64,000 nucleotides of DNA, taken from assembly GCA_016801845.1 (NCBI GenBank), contig CM028922.1, positions 8,487,501 to 8,551,500 of the forward strand. The letters run 5' to 3'. Made by a program: the position numbers and the translations under genes. Position 1 is the first letter of the stretch; each line of letters starts with the position of its first letter. Source of the DNA: Polydactylus sextarius (lineage: Eukaryota; Chordata; Actinopteri; Polynemidae). A model generated the notes under the pieces. The model worked only from the letters and a program-made list of their open reading frames with translations, was not told where the DNA came from and did not search any database. Below, piece by piece: positions 37,231-52,200 of this stretch.

Positions 37231-38340
37231 TGGAAGAGTGGAGAGCGGACGGTGTGCTTATGGATCCTGGTGGTCCTGACTGTGCCAATCACTAAGTCGT
37301 TCCTCAGTGCAGCTGCAGAAACACTGTGTGCCAGTCTAACAGACAGACAGAGAGTGTGTTATGTAAAGCTTCATGTATATTCTGATCCCTGGCTGTTTGC
37401 AGATTAGGTCTTGTTGTCTTCTTGTCTCGTGCAGCAGCGCACACTGTGAGAAAAACCAGAAACTGGCTGAAATGATGCTCATACCCAGAGACCTCACTTT
37501 GAGAACTGTAATAATGTTTGTAATGTAATGATGTTTTCCAACTGTTCTTAAATGATGTCAAACATAAGCACTCTATTTAAAGTTTTATTATCAAGGGCCA
37601 TAATTTTCCAGGGAAAATCTTATAAAACAAAAATGTAATCTGATTTTAGCATCATAAAAATTGTAAATGTCCCTGATTCAGTGCTATACTAATATAACAC
37701 CACTAAAGATAGTGGTATTATATTTTTCATTACACTCCGCCTGTGGTCCTTGTGTCTTTCATGATTTGGATGAATGTATTATAGAAACTGGATACGGGAT
37801 TCAAAAGTGGTGCCCAGTCACTTCGATGAAAAATGCTCGCCTGGTGCACGGGCCAAAATCCTTTCAAACATTTGGGTTCGTGTTGATGCACTTTAGCATT
37901 TCCCCTGCTAACCCCACCCACACACTACCGCTTACACCATAGATTCTACATGTGATGAAACATTATATGTAAAAAACATCTTAAATCCCCCGCGGAGTAA
38001 AATACCATGACCAAAAGACTAAAAACTGACCTCATGTGTTGCACAGATGTCTCTTTTACAATGTGGTCTATGGAGAAAATACATTTTGGCCACAAATTAA
38101 CATTTGATCTTCAAACATAAAATGAGCGGTGTGCCCCTTTAAATTCAATTAAATATAGTTTATTACTACTCTTTTATTATTGGAAGCTATCTTTTTTTTA
38201 ATATATATTGAACTGTATTCAAGGCTGCAGGCAAATTTCACACATTTGCATGTTACACTGACCTGCTGTTCTCTGAGTAAGATGTACTGCAAGTGCATGT
38301 ATAAATACACAACTGAAAAATGTGCTTTGAGAAAGTGAGA

Positions 38341-38403
38341 AGAATAAAAAAAAAAAAAAAAAAAATGCCCTTGCTCTTGCCCTTTTCAAAAAAAAGCAAG
38401 GGC
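38341..38403. repeat. Poly-A run followed by a short inverted repeat
   Basis: About 20 A, then gcccttgct (38367-38375) pairing with agcaagggc (38395-38403). Confidence 0.7.
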
Positions 38404-38667
38404 GCTTATAAAATATCTTGCTTTTATAACAAATATTATTAGTTGTGCGAATTCCCACAAAATTACAGTAGGCTATCAGGATGTGAGTGACTCGATTTGA
38501 GCAAACCGACACTTTGAGATGAAGATTTGTGACTGTCTACAGATGAACTGAGACAAGTGATTCACCCCCAGTCTTACATGGATGAGGCTGGTTAATTACT
38601 GACAACGCTATTCTGGTGTTAAGAAGGTCAAAGCAGCAACAGCAGCATGGGGTTAGTGTCAGTCAAC

Positions 38668-38740
38668 GCACACACACACACACACATATATACACATACA
38701 CACACATACACATACACACACACACACACATGCACACACA
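38668..38740. repeat. Interrupted CA/TA microsatellite
   Basis: CA repeat with embedded TATA and ACATACA variants. Confidence 0.9.
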
Positions 38741-39197
38741 GCAGGACCCTATCACTCCGTCAATGTAAAACCCCAAGGGGCCGACAGACTGCCTCATAAA
38801 CCCCCTTGGTGCCAAACATGGTTGTTCGTGTTGCCATGACGCCTATTTACAACAACACAATGTTTTGACCACAGTAGCGGAGCCTTTGAGAAACATTAAG
38901 TGCTATACCTGCAGGGTCACATATATATAAATGTGCCCGGATACACAGGAACACACACATGCAGCTTCTCAACTACCTCTAATGCCACATTGTGTAACTG
39001 CAGGAGGCACAGAGCAGGTTCTGTTAAAATAACCTCACTGAAATATGTCCCATCAGCACCTGCCAAGCAAGTGTGCTCTGGAACAACATGGCAGATGCTA
39101 CACTTCACTGTGTATACATGTCATCATAGTAATGATCATACTGTACAGTGACCACATTAGTGTTTCATTAAATTTAATATGGGGTCTTCCTGCAAGA

Positions 39198-39198
<1 letters not shown>

Positions 39199-39227
<29 letters not shown>
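39199..39227. repeat. CA microsatellite
   Basis: About 14 CA units in efna5 intron 1. Confidence 0.95.
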
Positions 39228-39229
<2 letters not shown>

Positions 39230-40349
39230 GGTGGAACCAGGCTGAACGTCCCAAGATGCTTCACGTTAGACGAGCGGCTTGCTGTGCTCGGTCGATATCG
39301 ATCTGACACCTTAGACTCTGAGCCGAGGTCAGGGGTTAGTGACAGCCCATTATTCAGCCTAAGAGCCAGTGTTTGGTCAGTGTCTGAGCCCAGGTGACGT
39401 ACTGACCCTGCTGTCGTCCATCTTAGGAGCTGCTGAGGGACGGAAAGTGAAGTTTAAAAAGTCCATTAAAAAAAAAAAAAACTCTTAATAAAAATGCATT
39501 ATGCTCCTTTGTTGCTGTATTTTCCTGTAAAATCTCATTGTGTTCTCACTCAGCTTGTATCTCAATGTCCTCAGTTTGATCGTTTACTTAAAGGTCCTTG
39601 CTGACACCGAAGTGTCTAGGTTCACCACTTTTACAGTTTTTTTTTTTTTTTTAGAAAACTACAGAAACTTTTAATTAAAAAAAATATAAAAAACAGGTTG
39701 ATGTTTAAAAGTTACTCATCTATTTGTCTGAATGTGTCATGAGCACGTAGTGCTCACTTTAACTACTTGTGGCATCTTAGCGGTAATTTTTAAGCTATTA
39801 ATTTCTATGACTAATATTTTTCTTATTTAATGTATTTTAAGCTCAAGAACAAACATGCCTACCGGAGTTAACCCTGGGTTTATTTATAAATCGCCGTAAA
39901 TTAAGGCTACGTACTCCTGTTGTATTGATATAGAAAAATGACACAAAAAAGCAACAGAAGAATGTGTTGAAACATGCAGGATACTGCATATCCACACACA
40001 CAGAAATCCAGATGTGCACTAGTCTGAGCAGCAGCGACTGCAGCAAAGCCCCCACCTGAAGCATGTTTGACTAACATGGCCCTGATCCTGGTTCGGCGGG
40101 GCTGAGATTCTCACCTCTGACCTCCCTCCCCAGGGGCGATCCAAGCCCCCTGCGCTGCCCTATCACTTTACTGCACCCCAGGGAGTCGTGGCCCTGCCTG
40201 CCTCGGGCCCAACACACTCTGAACCCACAACTAGAGAGGGAGGTGGGGTGGGGTGGCGGCGGTGAAGAGAAGAACCCACAACGTCTGGACTCAATCACCC
40301 GCCCATGACAAGCCTGCAAAGCTCTCACACACATCACGGCTGCTTACAA

Positions 40350-40384
40350 ACACACACACATACACACACATGCACACACACACG
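40350..40384. repeat. Interrupted CA microsatellite
   Basis: CA repeat with TA and TG interruptions, next to a CpG-containing block at 40080-40340. Confidence 0.9.
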
Positions 40385-42973
40385 CCAACACCAGCACTTA
40401 TCCACCAGTGAGGTCTCACACACATCAAAGTGCGGTGGAGCTGACTTGGTTGAGTAATAGGCGTACTGTGGGGAGATGGTGAAATGCTAAAAACTCAGGC
40501 TCGGAAAATTTGTTGTGTTCAAGGTTCTGAGAGGAGAAGGGGGAGAGAGAGGATTGCATTAAAGATTTGGAGAGAGGGGGAAAAATAAAGGTGGTAGAAT
40601 TAAAGATTGGCTAGTGACAGAGACGTGAAAAAAAACCAAAAGTGATGTGAGAAAATTTGAGGGATGTGAAAAGAGGGGAAAGTGGGAATGAGAACATCCT
40701 TGATTTAACACTCCCATAGGTCCTGTATAAGAGCTAGGAGGTCTGTGAGTGTGTGTGTGTATATGTGTGACGCCTCTGAGTTTATTTGTTTGGCCCAATT
40801 TTCACTTACAATGTCTCAACGGGTCATACAGACCTGCAACATCAGTGGCTCCCGACCAAGCACAATTTTTTGAATAAGACATATTTATATATACAAAAAA
40901 AGGAAAGAAAAAAGAAATAGACAGAAATCTTTGGTGTCCACTCACACAGAGTCATTCTGGGTAAAAAAAGAAATGCCTTTCTATGTATTTCAAAGGAAAA
41001 ATACAATTGGTAACTTTCTGACAGGGCAGCACTCCAATGTGGCAGCACGAGAGAGTCATGTAACTAAGGCAGCTTAAGGCATCGATAACATATTTGTATC
41101 ATATAGAAGTGATTAAGAAGGAAAGTGGACATCCCCACCCTCCACTTTCAATAAAACACAAACTGTGTGTCACATCAAATGGAAACTAAGTGAAAGGTTT
41201 TTAAACAACCAGTCTCGTTTTCCCTGTTGTTTTACCTCTATAATTTTCCAAAATGACTATGAGTCACACATCATGGTGGTCCCTCAACAATCTCCTGGTG
41301 AAAGAAGTTGAAAGACACTTTTCACATTTTAGGAAATGCAGAGCAGATCCACTGTCAAGTTGCCAGTGGAGTGACAACAGATCAGAGAGGACTGAACTGT
41401 ATTCCCACATACTTCTCTGTCCCCCTCGGGCAACGCTCACAATAGACTGTGGTTTGAAAGAAAGAAAAGAAAGAACGGGGTTTATTGATGTGGGTACAGT
41501 GCTACAGGTACAGGTGAGAGGATGACCTTCTCTGTAACAACGCAGCGCTTCTATTAAAATGACTGCGGAGGCTGTGTTTTACACGTCGCTATTGTCCAGG
41601 TGTAAACAGTGAAACAAAACATGAGGAGAAAGTTGTTATGATCAATAGAAATTCGACACACAATGGTTTTGTAATCCAACAATACACTTTATGCTAGTTT
41701 ACATTCTCATTTTTCAAAAGTTGTTTTTTATAATTTTTTCACACTTTTTCTGCCACAACAAAGCTCATACTGAGAAGCATACAGAGAATACGTTACGAGA
41801 AGTTACACCCTGTAATTTTTTATTAGTTAAAATCAGTTATAGGTGTTTATGTGGGTAGGGATTAAGGTGGATACTAACTATCATTATATATAATGAATAT
41901 CATCAGAATAACAAATAAATTTAGAATAACATTCATGACTAAGTTTAATACTGCATGTTTGAGTTAACTTGAAATTAATACCACTTGAGTTTTTACATTG
42001 TTGGATTATGATATGTGGGACACTCCTGCACAGACTAAAGCTGTTGGCACAAAGCCAGTAAAAGAAGAAGATCTATTGTTAAGAAACTATAGTGTGAGAA
42101 CCACTTAGGACGCGCAGCTCTGTCCCCTTTACATCCCACAGCAGGCCCAGAAAAAACAGCACATGTAACATCATGTAAGTGCTAAACATAGAAGCGCCCT
42201 CCGAGTGCCCCGCATGCCAGCGCCAAGCTGTACCACCTGGTCCGCTCAATCTGGCCCCCGCAGGGCCCCATAACACCCTTCTGCCCCTTCTCCTTGACAC
42301 AGAATGGCTGTAATAGTCTCGTCCATCAGAGATTCCCACCAGAGACTCTCAGATCTGCACATATCACTCGAAGAGAAGCCCGGCTCGGGTTTGCACGAGC
42401 CACCTTTAGAAGTCCTGGGCTCAGATTCAAGCGTTCCACCTTAAGAGGGCCGTATTTCATATTCACACCCGCTGTAGCGCTCTGGTGTCAGCGCCTGTGG
42501 AGGCCATGTTGCTCATTCACATATTCAGCGCAGTGCGAGGCATACAGTCACTCAGGTAATGGCCCGTCTTTTGGGACCTCCAGTGGGCACATTTCAATGC
42601 ATATTAAATCGTTTCCCACTGATACAGAGCACAAAATGGATCAGTGAGGTTCCAAAATTTCAAGCACATTTAAATATACACTACCTGCAAATACACGCAC
42701 ACATGCAGTGAGACAGCAGGAGCTAAAGGTTTAGAGAGGTGACTGAAAGGCTGTTAGTTCACTCTCTGACTGAATGTGAAAAGAATAATAAACACATTTT
42801 CTTTTTCCAACCAGCACATTCAGATAATAAGACAGTTAATTCGTTCCATTGAATTATCAAATCTAGAAGGATTATTTCTTTTGATTATTTTAAGGAACAA
42901 AAGTTCTCAATAATACATTTTGAAGAACTAAAATGTGAGACATTCAAAGGAACTTGAAGGAGAGGGAATTAGT

Positions 42974-43000
42974 AAAAAAAAAAAAAAAAAAAAAAAAAAA
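42974..43000. repeat. Poly-A run (27 A)
   Basis: Homopolymer in intron 1 with no recognisable element attached. Confidence 0.9.
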
Positions 43001-43207
43001 CCCGATTGGAGATTTGTAAAACTGACACTAAACCGTCATGTCACCTCCGGAAAAGGTTGTCAGTATTTTTCATAGGACTATTTCGTTCGAAGAAATAAGT
43101 TCCAGACAGAGATTAAAGATAAGTTCCTACAGTTGAGATTTTTTACATTATAAGTTTCGAGCACCAAAACTGAAAATGTTGGCAGGTATATTACAACCTC
43201 AGTAATT

Positions 43208-43231
43208 AAAACAAACAAACAAACAAAAAAA
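43208..43231. repeat. AAAC tetranucleotide repeat
   Basis: Several aaac units ending in an A run. Similar short AAAC runs lie at 9889-9910 and 21356-21368. Confidence 0.85.
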
Positions 43232-46139
43232 ATGTCTGCACGAATAAAAACCACTAGTAATTTGGTGATTTGGCCCTTTAATAAGTGAAGCCACTACATC
43301 AATTTGGAACCAGATCTAAAGTAAGTTCAGCCCTAAGGACCAACAGTTAAAGACCGTCGTGTAGGTGGTAATGTGGCCTAAAACAGGGCGTTTCCAAAGG
43401 AAAAAAAAACTCTCTGGGTAAATAAAAGTTCAGAAAAACAGCATGTATACAAATCTATCCGCCCACATGAACATGCACTTTCCAGCTCATATTATTCTGA
43501 GCAAAAGGCCACAGAGAGCATCAGAAATCTGGCCGGGGACAAAGCAGACCGGTCCGACGGTGGCAGACTGTCCAAAAGAAATATCACCAGCTGCTATTCA
43601 ACAGCTGAGAAGCCTTAAACCAAACCAGGCCCACTCCTGTACAGAATTACACCTTTCAAATGTCTGAATAAACTACATCTGAATGGCAGCCAAGAAACAT
43701 CATGTGAACGTCTTCCTCCTCATCTGTTCTGCAACACCTCAGACATCTCCAGCACCGACCGCCAGTCTCTGAACTTAACTTGTTAAGTGTGCGTCCGGTG
43801 CGTTCTTCGCAATGATGAGTGTCACCTTGGCTGAATCTTGGGCTGCTTGTGGAATTGCAAGATGGGAACCACATGTCAGCAGCTCCATGTCAGTTTTAGG
43901 AAGGATTTACTGCTTGGATGTGATGATGGAGTGGGCCATAAAGCAGAGAGAGAGCCGTTGTTGATAGATCACCTCACTGCCGGCCAATTTTCATCTCTGA
44001 GAACACAGGCGGGCTGCTTTTTTTCTTCTTTTTTATTTTCTCACCTCACCAAGGGGAAGGAGACATAAGACAGATGTGTATCTCTTTTTGTGACAATCTT
44101 GTGTCAGAAACTTTCTTTCCATCCCCCACGCTGCGTGTTTTTACACGTATAGTCTGTGTCTGGGTTAAATTAAGCATTTCACAGCAGCTGAACCCACCCC
44201 TCTGTCCACGTTTTTAGGGAGCAGACTGCAGTGATTAGCCCCAGCCGCTGAACCTTGGGCCACCTCATTTAACACACCACTTGATGTAATTGTTATTGGA
44301 GTGGAGATACTAGCTCGCCGTTCAGGCGGCAACACTTCTCTCCTGTCTGTCTCGCTCCGACTGTTGCTGGCAACACCCTGCGCCGCCCGCCCTTGTTTGC
44401 AATTCGGAAAATCAGAGGAGACAAAAGAGAAATCAAGATTTGGCAAAGACAGCAGAGCGCTAACAGTGAGAGTGAAAAATGTATGAAGGGAAGCCAAAAA
44501 TACAGATAAAGAGGGTATTTATTGAAGCCAAAAAACCTGGAAAGTGAGAGCTATCTGTACAAGTCACTTGTGACTTCTGTGATTTGCAGATCAAAATAAG
44601 CGTGGGTGAAAACTGGGCTAAGTTTAAAAGTCAGGCTGTTGCATAAACTGCGGTTGTGAGTCATCTCAATAAAATCAATTGAAAATGACACAGGCAGGTC
44701 ACATATGTCACTCATTAGTGATTGTTAGAGTAACAGGAGACAAAATAATCCTTCTCTCTAAAACAAAGATGAGGAAAAAAATCAACAGGACATCGAGGTG
44801 ATTCAGTGAAGTGCTATGAATTAGCAATTTGGTCTAATTATCAGAGCGGCGATGACAAGACTGAAAGGTCACAGACACGACTTGGATTTGTAAAAAGTAT
44901 TGTAGCTGTTGTTGAAAGTCTTTCCTCTCACCACATGACGCAATGAATTCAGTCAGTCCGCCTAAGGTTTGTTTTGGCTGTTGCAGCAAATGCAGCAGTT
45001 GCTCTTCTTATTTTGCATTACTGACAGGGTGGCTGTTCAAGGCGCGGTTGGTGCCCCCAGTGTTCGATACTCGTCTCTGTCTTGATACTCGTCTCTGCCT
45101 TCAGATCAATCAGGACTGAGATCTTATGGAATATGACTTGACATGCTGGTGAAACAACAATAGTACAAAACCTAGATGACTTAAAAAAAAATCACCATAG
45201 TTAATGGGTTAGTTTGTCTGTAGACAATCAGTCACCGCCTACACAGCTACAATTAAACTAATGTAATAATTAACTACAAAGCTCATGTTAAGTGATTTTA
45301 CAAACATTTGCCCTATGGTGCCATATATTAGAAAAAGACCTGTATTAACATCAGGATATGGATTTAATTTAACCTGAACTTTCCAGATGAGTGTTTCCTG
45401 GGATGGTACAGGGGTCATTTCAAAGGTAAAGACACAAAGGGAAATGTGAGGGTGGGAAAAAAATGACGAGAGAAAATTGAAAATGAAAGATTTAAAAGAG
45501 GAAATAGAGGAAAGGCAAGAGCTCAAACAGGGATAGAAACATATTCAGAGGGAGTCTTGGGGTGGAGGGCTGGATAAATATACTCCACAGCACTGAATGA
45601 CAGGCATTCTCATCTCTCATCTACCCCCTGGGGAGATGGAAAGTGCGGAGCAGGGCTGGACCTGCCATCTTAACCCTTCCTCTGTGCTCATTTTACACTA
45701 CGGCACTATTCCTTTTTTCATCTCTCTGCCTACTCTTCTTCCACTCGCACAGCAGGCTGCGATCTTAACCTCCGTATCTGTAATGATTTTAATACAGCCC
45801 CCCTAACCCTCTGTGTCGACTCCCCCTCATGCCAACCCCCACCAACCCCCCACCCCCTCTTCGCCCTTTCACTGCTATTACCAACCCCTCTCCTCTCCCG
45901 TCCTAAATGGCATGTGACCGCCATTATCGCCTTGTGGAAAGAGCGGCGTCATCATGTGTGCCATCATTTTCATCCATAACCATTAGGAATGTTGTAAAAA
46001 GATACGACCACTCACACAGTGTCTTCAAATAATGGACTGTAGGCACACGGTTGGACTGTAGACGCTGTCATTACTTTTTACGACTTTGAGTACTTTGGCC
46101 CTTAATGTACATCCTTCCTGCCCTTCAGTGTTTGAACCC

Positions 46140-46245
46140 AGAGGAGGAGGAGGGCAGATTAGCGGTGGGAGAGACCATCCGGTTATCAAAACAGCCACAG
46201 GTTCAATCTCTGCACCAATTAGCAGCGCTCTGTTTTGAACTCAAT
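46140..46245 (+). mobile_element. Possible decayed tRNA-derived SINE head
   Basis: The segment gagagaccatccggttatca, then cacaggttcaatctctgcacc (a B-box-like GGTTCAATC), then attagcag and ctgttttgaactc resembles the tRNA-related head of a fish SINE. The A box is poor and no 3' tail is evident, so the match is tentative. It lies inside the 161-codon open frame at 46105-46590. Confidence 0.4.
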
Positions 46246-49200
46246 CAATGTCGACATTATTTGTCCTGGGAGGGGCAGCAATTCAATAACACTGGTAATC
46301 ATGTTTCATTAGAATCATATTCTGATGCATTACTGTCTTATACTTGTCCTGAAGCACGACAGAACCAGGACTGGGACAGGAAAGTCTGTAACAACTTCTA
46401 CTGCAGTATGTCTGACCACAAATATTGCTCAAGTCAGCAGGATATATCCTCCGTGGACCATGAATGTCTGAACGAAAACAATCAATGTGTCATTTTTGAA
46501 AAGTATACAAGAGGGTTCAGCTTTTATGATGAAGGGTATGAACATGTTCAACCAAATGAGAATATACAGTCCGGATACTTTAAAAGTTGACTTTGAGTTA
46601 TATTTAATATTTATTATATTTGTTATATATATATTACTGAATTGCCAATATGAAAATGCTGTTGTTTCCATGGTGCCTGACTGAGCTCTGATCCCTGAAG
46701 TCTTTGTGAAGCTTACATTTTCTGCTTTTTGTTCTGTCTCACTTTTGGCAGTTTCTTAGGTTTAGGCTGACAGGATTGCATTTCAATGAGACAAATAATT
46801 ATAATAAAAAACACACACACCCAAAAATGTTGAGCTGAATCAATATTTACTGAATCAACAATTAAATCTGAAAGTCAGAGATAACCGAAAAGGAAACACC
46901 CTGAAGGAGACATGGAGTGACAAAGCAAAGTCTGAAATAACACTGAAAGTCAGCAACAACCCTAAGAAACTCTCTTTGTGCGTGACACAGACAGTTTAGG
47001 TAACAGGGCCGAGGTTTAAAATCACTCTGAACCAGCATCAGTCAACACACACGCTGCCGTCCACGCAGCACACACATCAGCACTCACGGCTTTATACACA
47101 CACACACACACACGGAACACTTCACATGCTCAACACTTCTCAGATAGTGTTTACCCTCTGAACAACAGCCAATTACATGGACAGGGAAGCTTTCAGCAGC
47201 AGCTAAACCTCAACCATTATAATCACAGAGACACAAACATTTGGGCATTTTTCCATGTTATTCTACACAACGCTGTCAGGGTTAAATTAAATAAAATCAA
47301 AGTGACCCACATAACGAGAAATAAATACACTGTTACAAACATTTGTCAACTCAGACTCGTGTACACTAACCATCAAACTCTGCTGAAGTCTTGTCAGTGT
47401 TGCCATTCATCAAATCCACTATTTTACATCTTATTTTGACACTATTTGTAAGACAATCTGGTGAAAACTATCACACAAACAAGTCAGTGTGCGTGGTCAT
47501 TTAAAGCTCATTGGTGGCCTCTGGCAATAATTAGCTGCTGGGTTCCTGTTAACACCCACGTTCCTCCCACTCTCTGTGCTGGAGGCAGATTTCCAATACC
47601 TATTATATCATTTGATGCCATGTTTTGAGTTGAGTTGAGTGCCTAATCCAAAACGAAGTTATAGCTAATTTAGAGCATACAAGTTGACTTACTGTATATC
47701 TAATTGTGTTTCCTCGTTGGTAATAAACATGTACTGTTATTTTTATATAATTGCATTGATTTTTGTGAACTTTCACTTTTGGCAGCTTCATTTCAACGTA
47801 GTTGTTAACTCATGTATTTGCTCATGTAGTAGTACACTTGACATTTGAAATGATTATTGGTACAGAGTATTATGTTGTCAAGCCTCCCGTGGATAACTGT
47901 TGGTCCATTTGCAGTTAAATGTCAGTCAGGAAAGCAAAGAGTGACCTGGCTTTATGTTGTTACTGCATACGACACACTCAACACATCAGCCTTTGGGTTT
48001 CAAAAAGACATCAGCCGAGCAAAGTTCAGCTTCTTAGAGATAGTCTCATTCTGATGATCATCACAGGATTTCTTATTTTTTCTCTGATGGTTCATCATAC
48101 AAACTCAATACAACCAAATGTTTTTCACCAGCGTTATTGTCTGTGAGGCTTAATTTAATGGGTCTGTAATTTCTCGCTAAATTCTCAGGAAGATTCTGGA
48201 AGAGTACAAAAAGTGTAATTTGGTGCTAATTATAGAGAAAATGGAGACAAAGTTGTTGGAGATTAGTCAGTTGTGTTGAGTTTATAACCAGATTTCCAGA
48301 GAAATCAATGTTTAATTTAAGCCAAAATAAATATTCTTTTTTTTTAAATCATTGTTTTTGTTCAATCATTTTTTGGATGTTCTGCTGGTATTTATATTTG
48401 ATCCACTGAACAGTGTCTCAGCAGTGTTTGTTCTATTTTTAGTATCAAATTATGTCCTTTTTTCCTGGAACAATCATAAGAATTAAGAGTTACATATAAT
48501 TTCCTTTGTACAAAATTAAAGGAAACCTTGGGACATAAAATAAAGTGGTTGCCTTAGTCCCTCAACAGATGACTTTCTTAAAGTATAGTTTTCCAGTAAT
48601 GACTATTGACAAATGGCTCATTCCCCATAAAAAGACCATATAACAACTATAAAGTAAAGATCCTGGTGACTAACTGGTCTGCTACTGTACAGTTTTGCTT
48701 ATAGGTTTATTACAGGTTCTTATTTTAAGTATCACTAAAGGACTTATACAAACTTTTGCCATCACCGCCTTCAGAGTGAGGTCACTCACATGGAAAACCA
48801 GTTCTACGCTGAGAGTGAAGATGTCATCTCGCACATTCAACCTGTCTGATTGCACAGCCAGGTCATTGCAGTTGGGAAGAGGTCTCAGTTTAACACCTAC
48901 AGGTCATGAAGTGCACCTTTCCTCTGTCATTAGGCGCTAGCTGAGCCTAACCCAGGGAGTAACCCGAGCTAAGCCCTGCAGGCGGCTAATCCTCCTCAAC
49001 AAAGCCTTTCTGCTGCTCTGACAGTCTGAGCGATCATCAGTCAGGTAAAGCAAACTGCTCCGACCTGACCACTATACACACAGGTGGCTTTACTGACCGC
49101 TCTGTGTGTTTGAGTAGGTGTGTACTCGCGAGTGTAAGCATGTGTGTGTTGCGCTCGGGTGGTATGAGGTCGGAGGAAACACATTTGATAAACAGTGTGT

Positions 49201-52200
49201 CCCTGCCTGCCTGTGTGTGTGTGGTAGTATGAGCGACTCATTCAGAGTGTGTGACGTGTCCGGACCTGTTAGGTTTCACTCGACATGAGACGGTCCGACG
49301 CTGTGACCGAGGCTGCAGACAAACAGACTGATTAGGTCGACTTTTCTCAAGGCAGGTAAAGACTAAAATCCCCATAATCCCTCAAATGATTAAACAGGTC
49401 AGGTCAGGAGTGATGGCACACACAGACACACAAAGGCAATGAACTCCAGGGCAAAAAACACTTCTTAATGATGCTAGATGGCTCAGTCATATATAATAAA
49501 TTAAAAAGACACAGATTTAATTTGACAATAACAGTTTCAAAACTTTTTTTTAACTGTAGACAGCTCTCCACTATATCCATCTAATCATCAATAGTGTAAT
49601 AGTTATTGTTAAAGCATGGTGTGTGTGTGGGTGTGGGTGTGTGTGACATGATAGGTTGAATCTCATAGTATTTTATTTCTGCCAATAAATCAAACCAAAC
49701 CAACAGTTCAGTAATTAAATAGTGAGTTTGTTGGGGACCATTTTCAGCAGTGGATTAATACACATTAGCTGCTTAGTGAGTATTTCTAGCAGCCAGTGTT
49801 TGTATTCATGGGAATGAAGGAATATGTCACAGTCTAACAGTGTGGCTCACTGATGCTAGTATGTTTAACAGTTTTATGAGTAACAATGGACTCTGTGTTA
49901 AAGAGGAGTACGATGAATCAGTTTGGATAAACACACATTATGCGTGTTAGTGGAATTGACTCATTAGTGGTTATATTCTATATAAACACATCAATGGTAT
50001 AAACTTATAATGTACTCCGAGTTGTTCAAATATCAAATATAATGTAAATCGTATTATATGTTGTTGAGCTTTATCTGTTACTTACCTGACAAGTCCAACA
50101 AAACAGCACTTTGTTAGGCTCCTCTTTCATTATTTGTCCTCAAAAAACATTCAGCTATATTTTGGTTTAAATCAAGGCAACAGTTTTGCATGTCTACTGT
50201 CGACAGACTGTGGTAACTGTTGACATTTAAAATACCTAAGAAATTCCCTTCCTAACAAGTAATAATTACGGCACTTAAGGTAGAAACAGGAACAAGACAG
50301 CTGGTGTGACATAAAAAGGAAGTGAAATATTTTTTTTTTTAGGCATCTGGTTGAGATTCTTTAAAAGAGGCAGGTTAGCCGCAGGCGACCAAACTAAGAA
50401 AACAAAAATGAATAGCCTTCAACAAGCTGGTGAGAGAAAAATTCTTCCAGTCTTAACCTGTACGAGAGGAATGAGGGGAAAATATATATGCAAGTGTCTG
50501 GTGCATTCCTCGGTGCCTCCTGGCTCTTGTCCCTCCACACTTGTCACCGGGCAGCGCAGGGCCCTGCGGTGTGCGCCTGCCGGCCTCGAGAGCCTCTCAC
50601 AGGCCTGTTAGCGTTCAGATGGTGTCAGGTGACAAAAGCCGGAGCTGCAGGACGCAGATGGAGGCCGGTGGCCGCTGTGGCCTGCAAGAGTTTGCTGCGC
50701 CGACATCTCGTGGGGGAAGTATAGCTCACTTCATAACTCTACAAACAACATCCTGGATCAAACTCTGGTTTATAACTGTTTTGAATTAATCAGCAAAGGG
50801 GCTTAGTTTGATCATAGTTGTTTTTTAAAGTTGAAAAAAAAAAAAAACACAGCATCAAATGAACATTTTGAGTTGTTGTTTTTGTGTGTTAAATTCTATA
50901 CCATTATAGCATCTTTCAAATTATGCAAAACTGACAAACAGTGATATCTGTGTGGACAAAGCCTGAGTCTGACAGACAGACACACAGCGGTTAGTGGCAG
51001 CAGTGTTGGTGGTGATGTGTGTGCATCAGATGGGGGAGGGAGCGGTGAGGGTCTTAATTGGGAGGAACTGCATTGCTCTTTTCAGCTCAACAGCAGATGT
51101 GAAGCAGGTTTCAGACAGACAGCACATGAGGGGAATGTAAATAACCTCTTTGACCTTTATCACCTATCAGACTGAGATCTCAGTCTCCACTCTTTATTTC
51201 AAAATAAATAAATAACACCACTATATTTCTCAGACGGCGGCATTTAAAAAAAAAAAAAAGGTACTGCTTCTGCTTTTTTGTCTTTAGTTACTGTGGTGTG
51301 GTTTTCTACAGAATCACAGTTCCCCCTTTTCTTTAACCTTCCTTTGAAAATCAAAGTCATAATTCTGGCAACTGCACATGAGTGTCCAAGTTGATGTTCA
51401 AGTGCTGTACTCGCTTTCAAATAGTTTCTCCTTTCAGGCTGAGGTATGAACAGGGGGGTGCGTCGGAGGAGGCTTTGGGGGATCCCAGGAGGAGCGAGAG
51501 ACCTCACTGAAGGGTCACAAACCAGCTGCGCTCACTCGGCTTTATTTCACTCAGGAGGAGAACAGAGGGAAGGAGGAGAAAAATTACAGGAGATAATAGA
51601 TGATGGAGCTGGGATAATTGACTTTTTGGTGGTTTATGAGCACAAACACTTGTCAACACTTGTCAGTGTAAGTGTTTATACAATCTGTAGTAAGCACAAA
51701 ATCCACAGTTAGAATATATTGCATATTTATATGTGGCACTGACTGTATAGTCTACTCTGCGTGGAACAGTATGTCTTGTCATATTTGTATATTGTACGCA
51801 AGGTACTGTTTATGTTTTACCACATGTTTCAGTATAAACTGTCACTGTGGCGGCATCACCAAGACAAATCTTACCTAATTAATGTTTCCTAGTGTTTCAT
51901 TGATACTTTACTTTCATAAATTCTCACAATTCGGTCAGTTCATACATCTTTCATTGTCATCAAATGTAGTACAGATCAAATAAAACAGAAGCTCACAGCG
52001 CAGATAATTAAAACGGGAAAACTCGTAAGACTTAGTAACTGTTAATGAATCTTGAAGATGGTCTTTAATTTTGAAATCCTCTCCGGTGTTGTCTCATCCT
52101 GTATTTGTCATCATAAAAAGGAATTTCCCCTGTTTGGAATAAATATTCACCTCTCTGCTTCTTCGCTATGCTGGATGATCTGACACCGGAGATGAGAGCT

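Noticed and set aside
45065..45096. Tandem pair of gatactcgtctctg
   Set aside because: A single short duplication with no wider structure.
50070..50100. Good minus-strand GTAAGT donor (after ttggacttgtcag) as an exon 1 candidate
   Set aside because: Upstream codons do not resemble the ephrin N-terminus in any frame.
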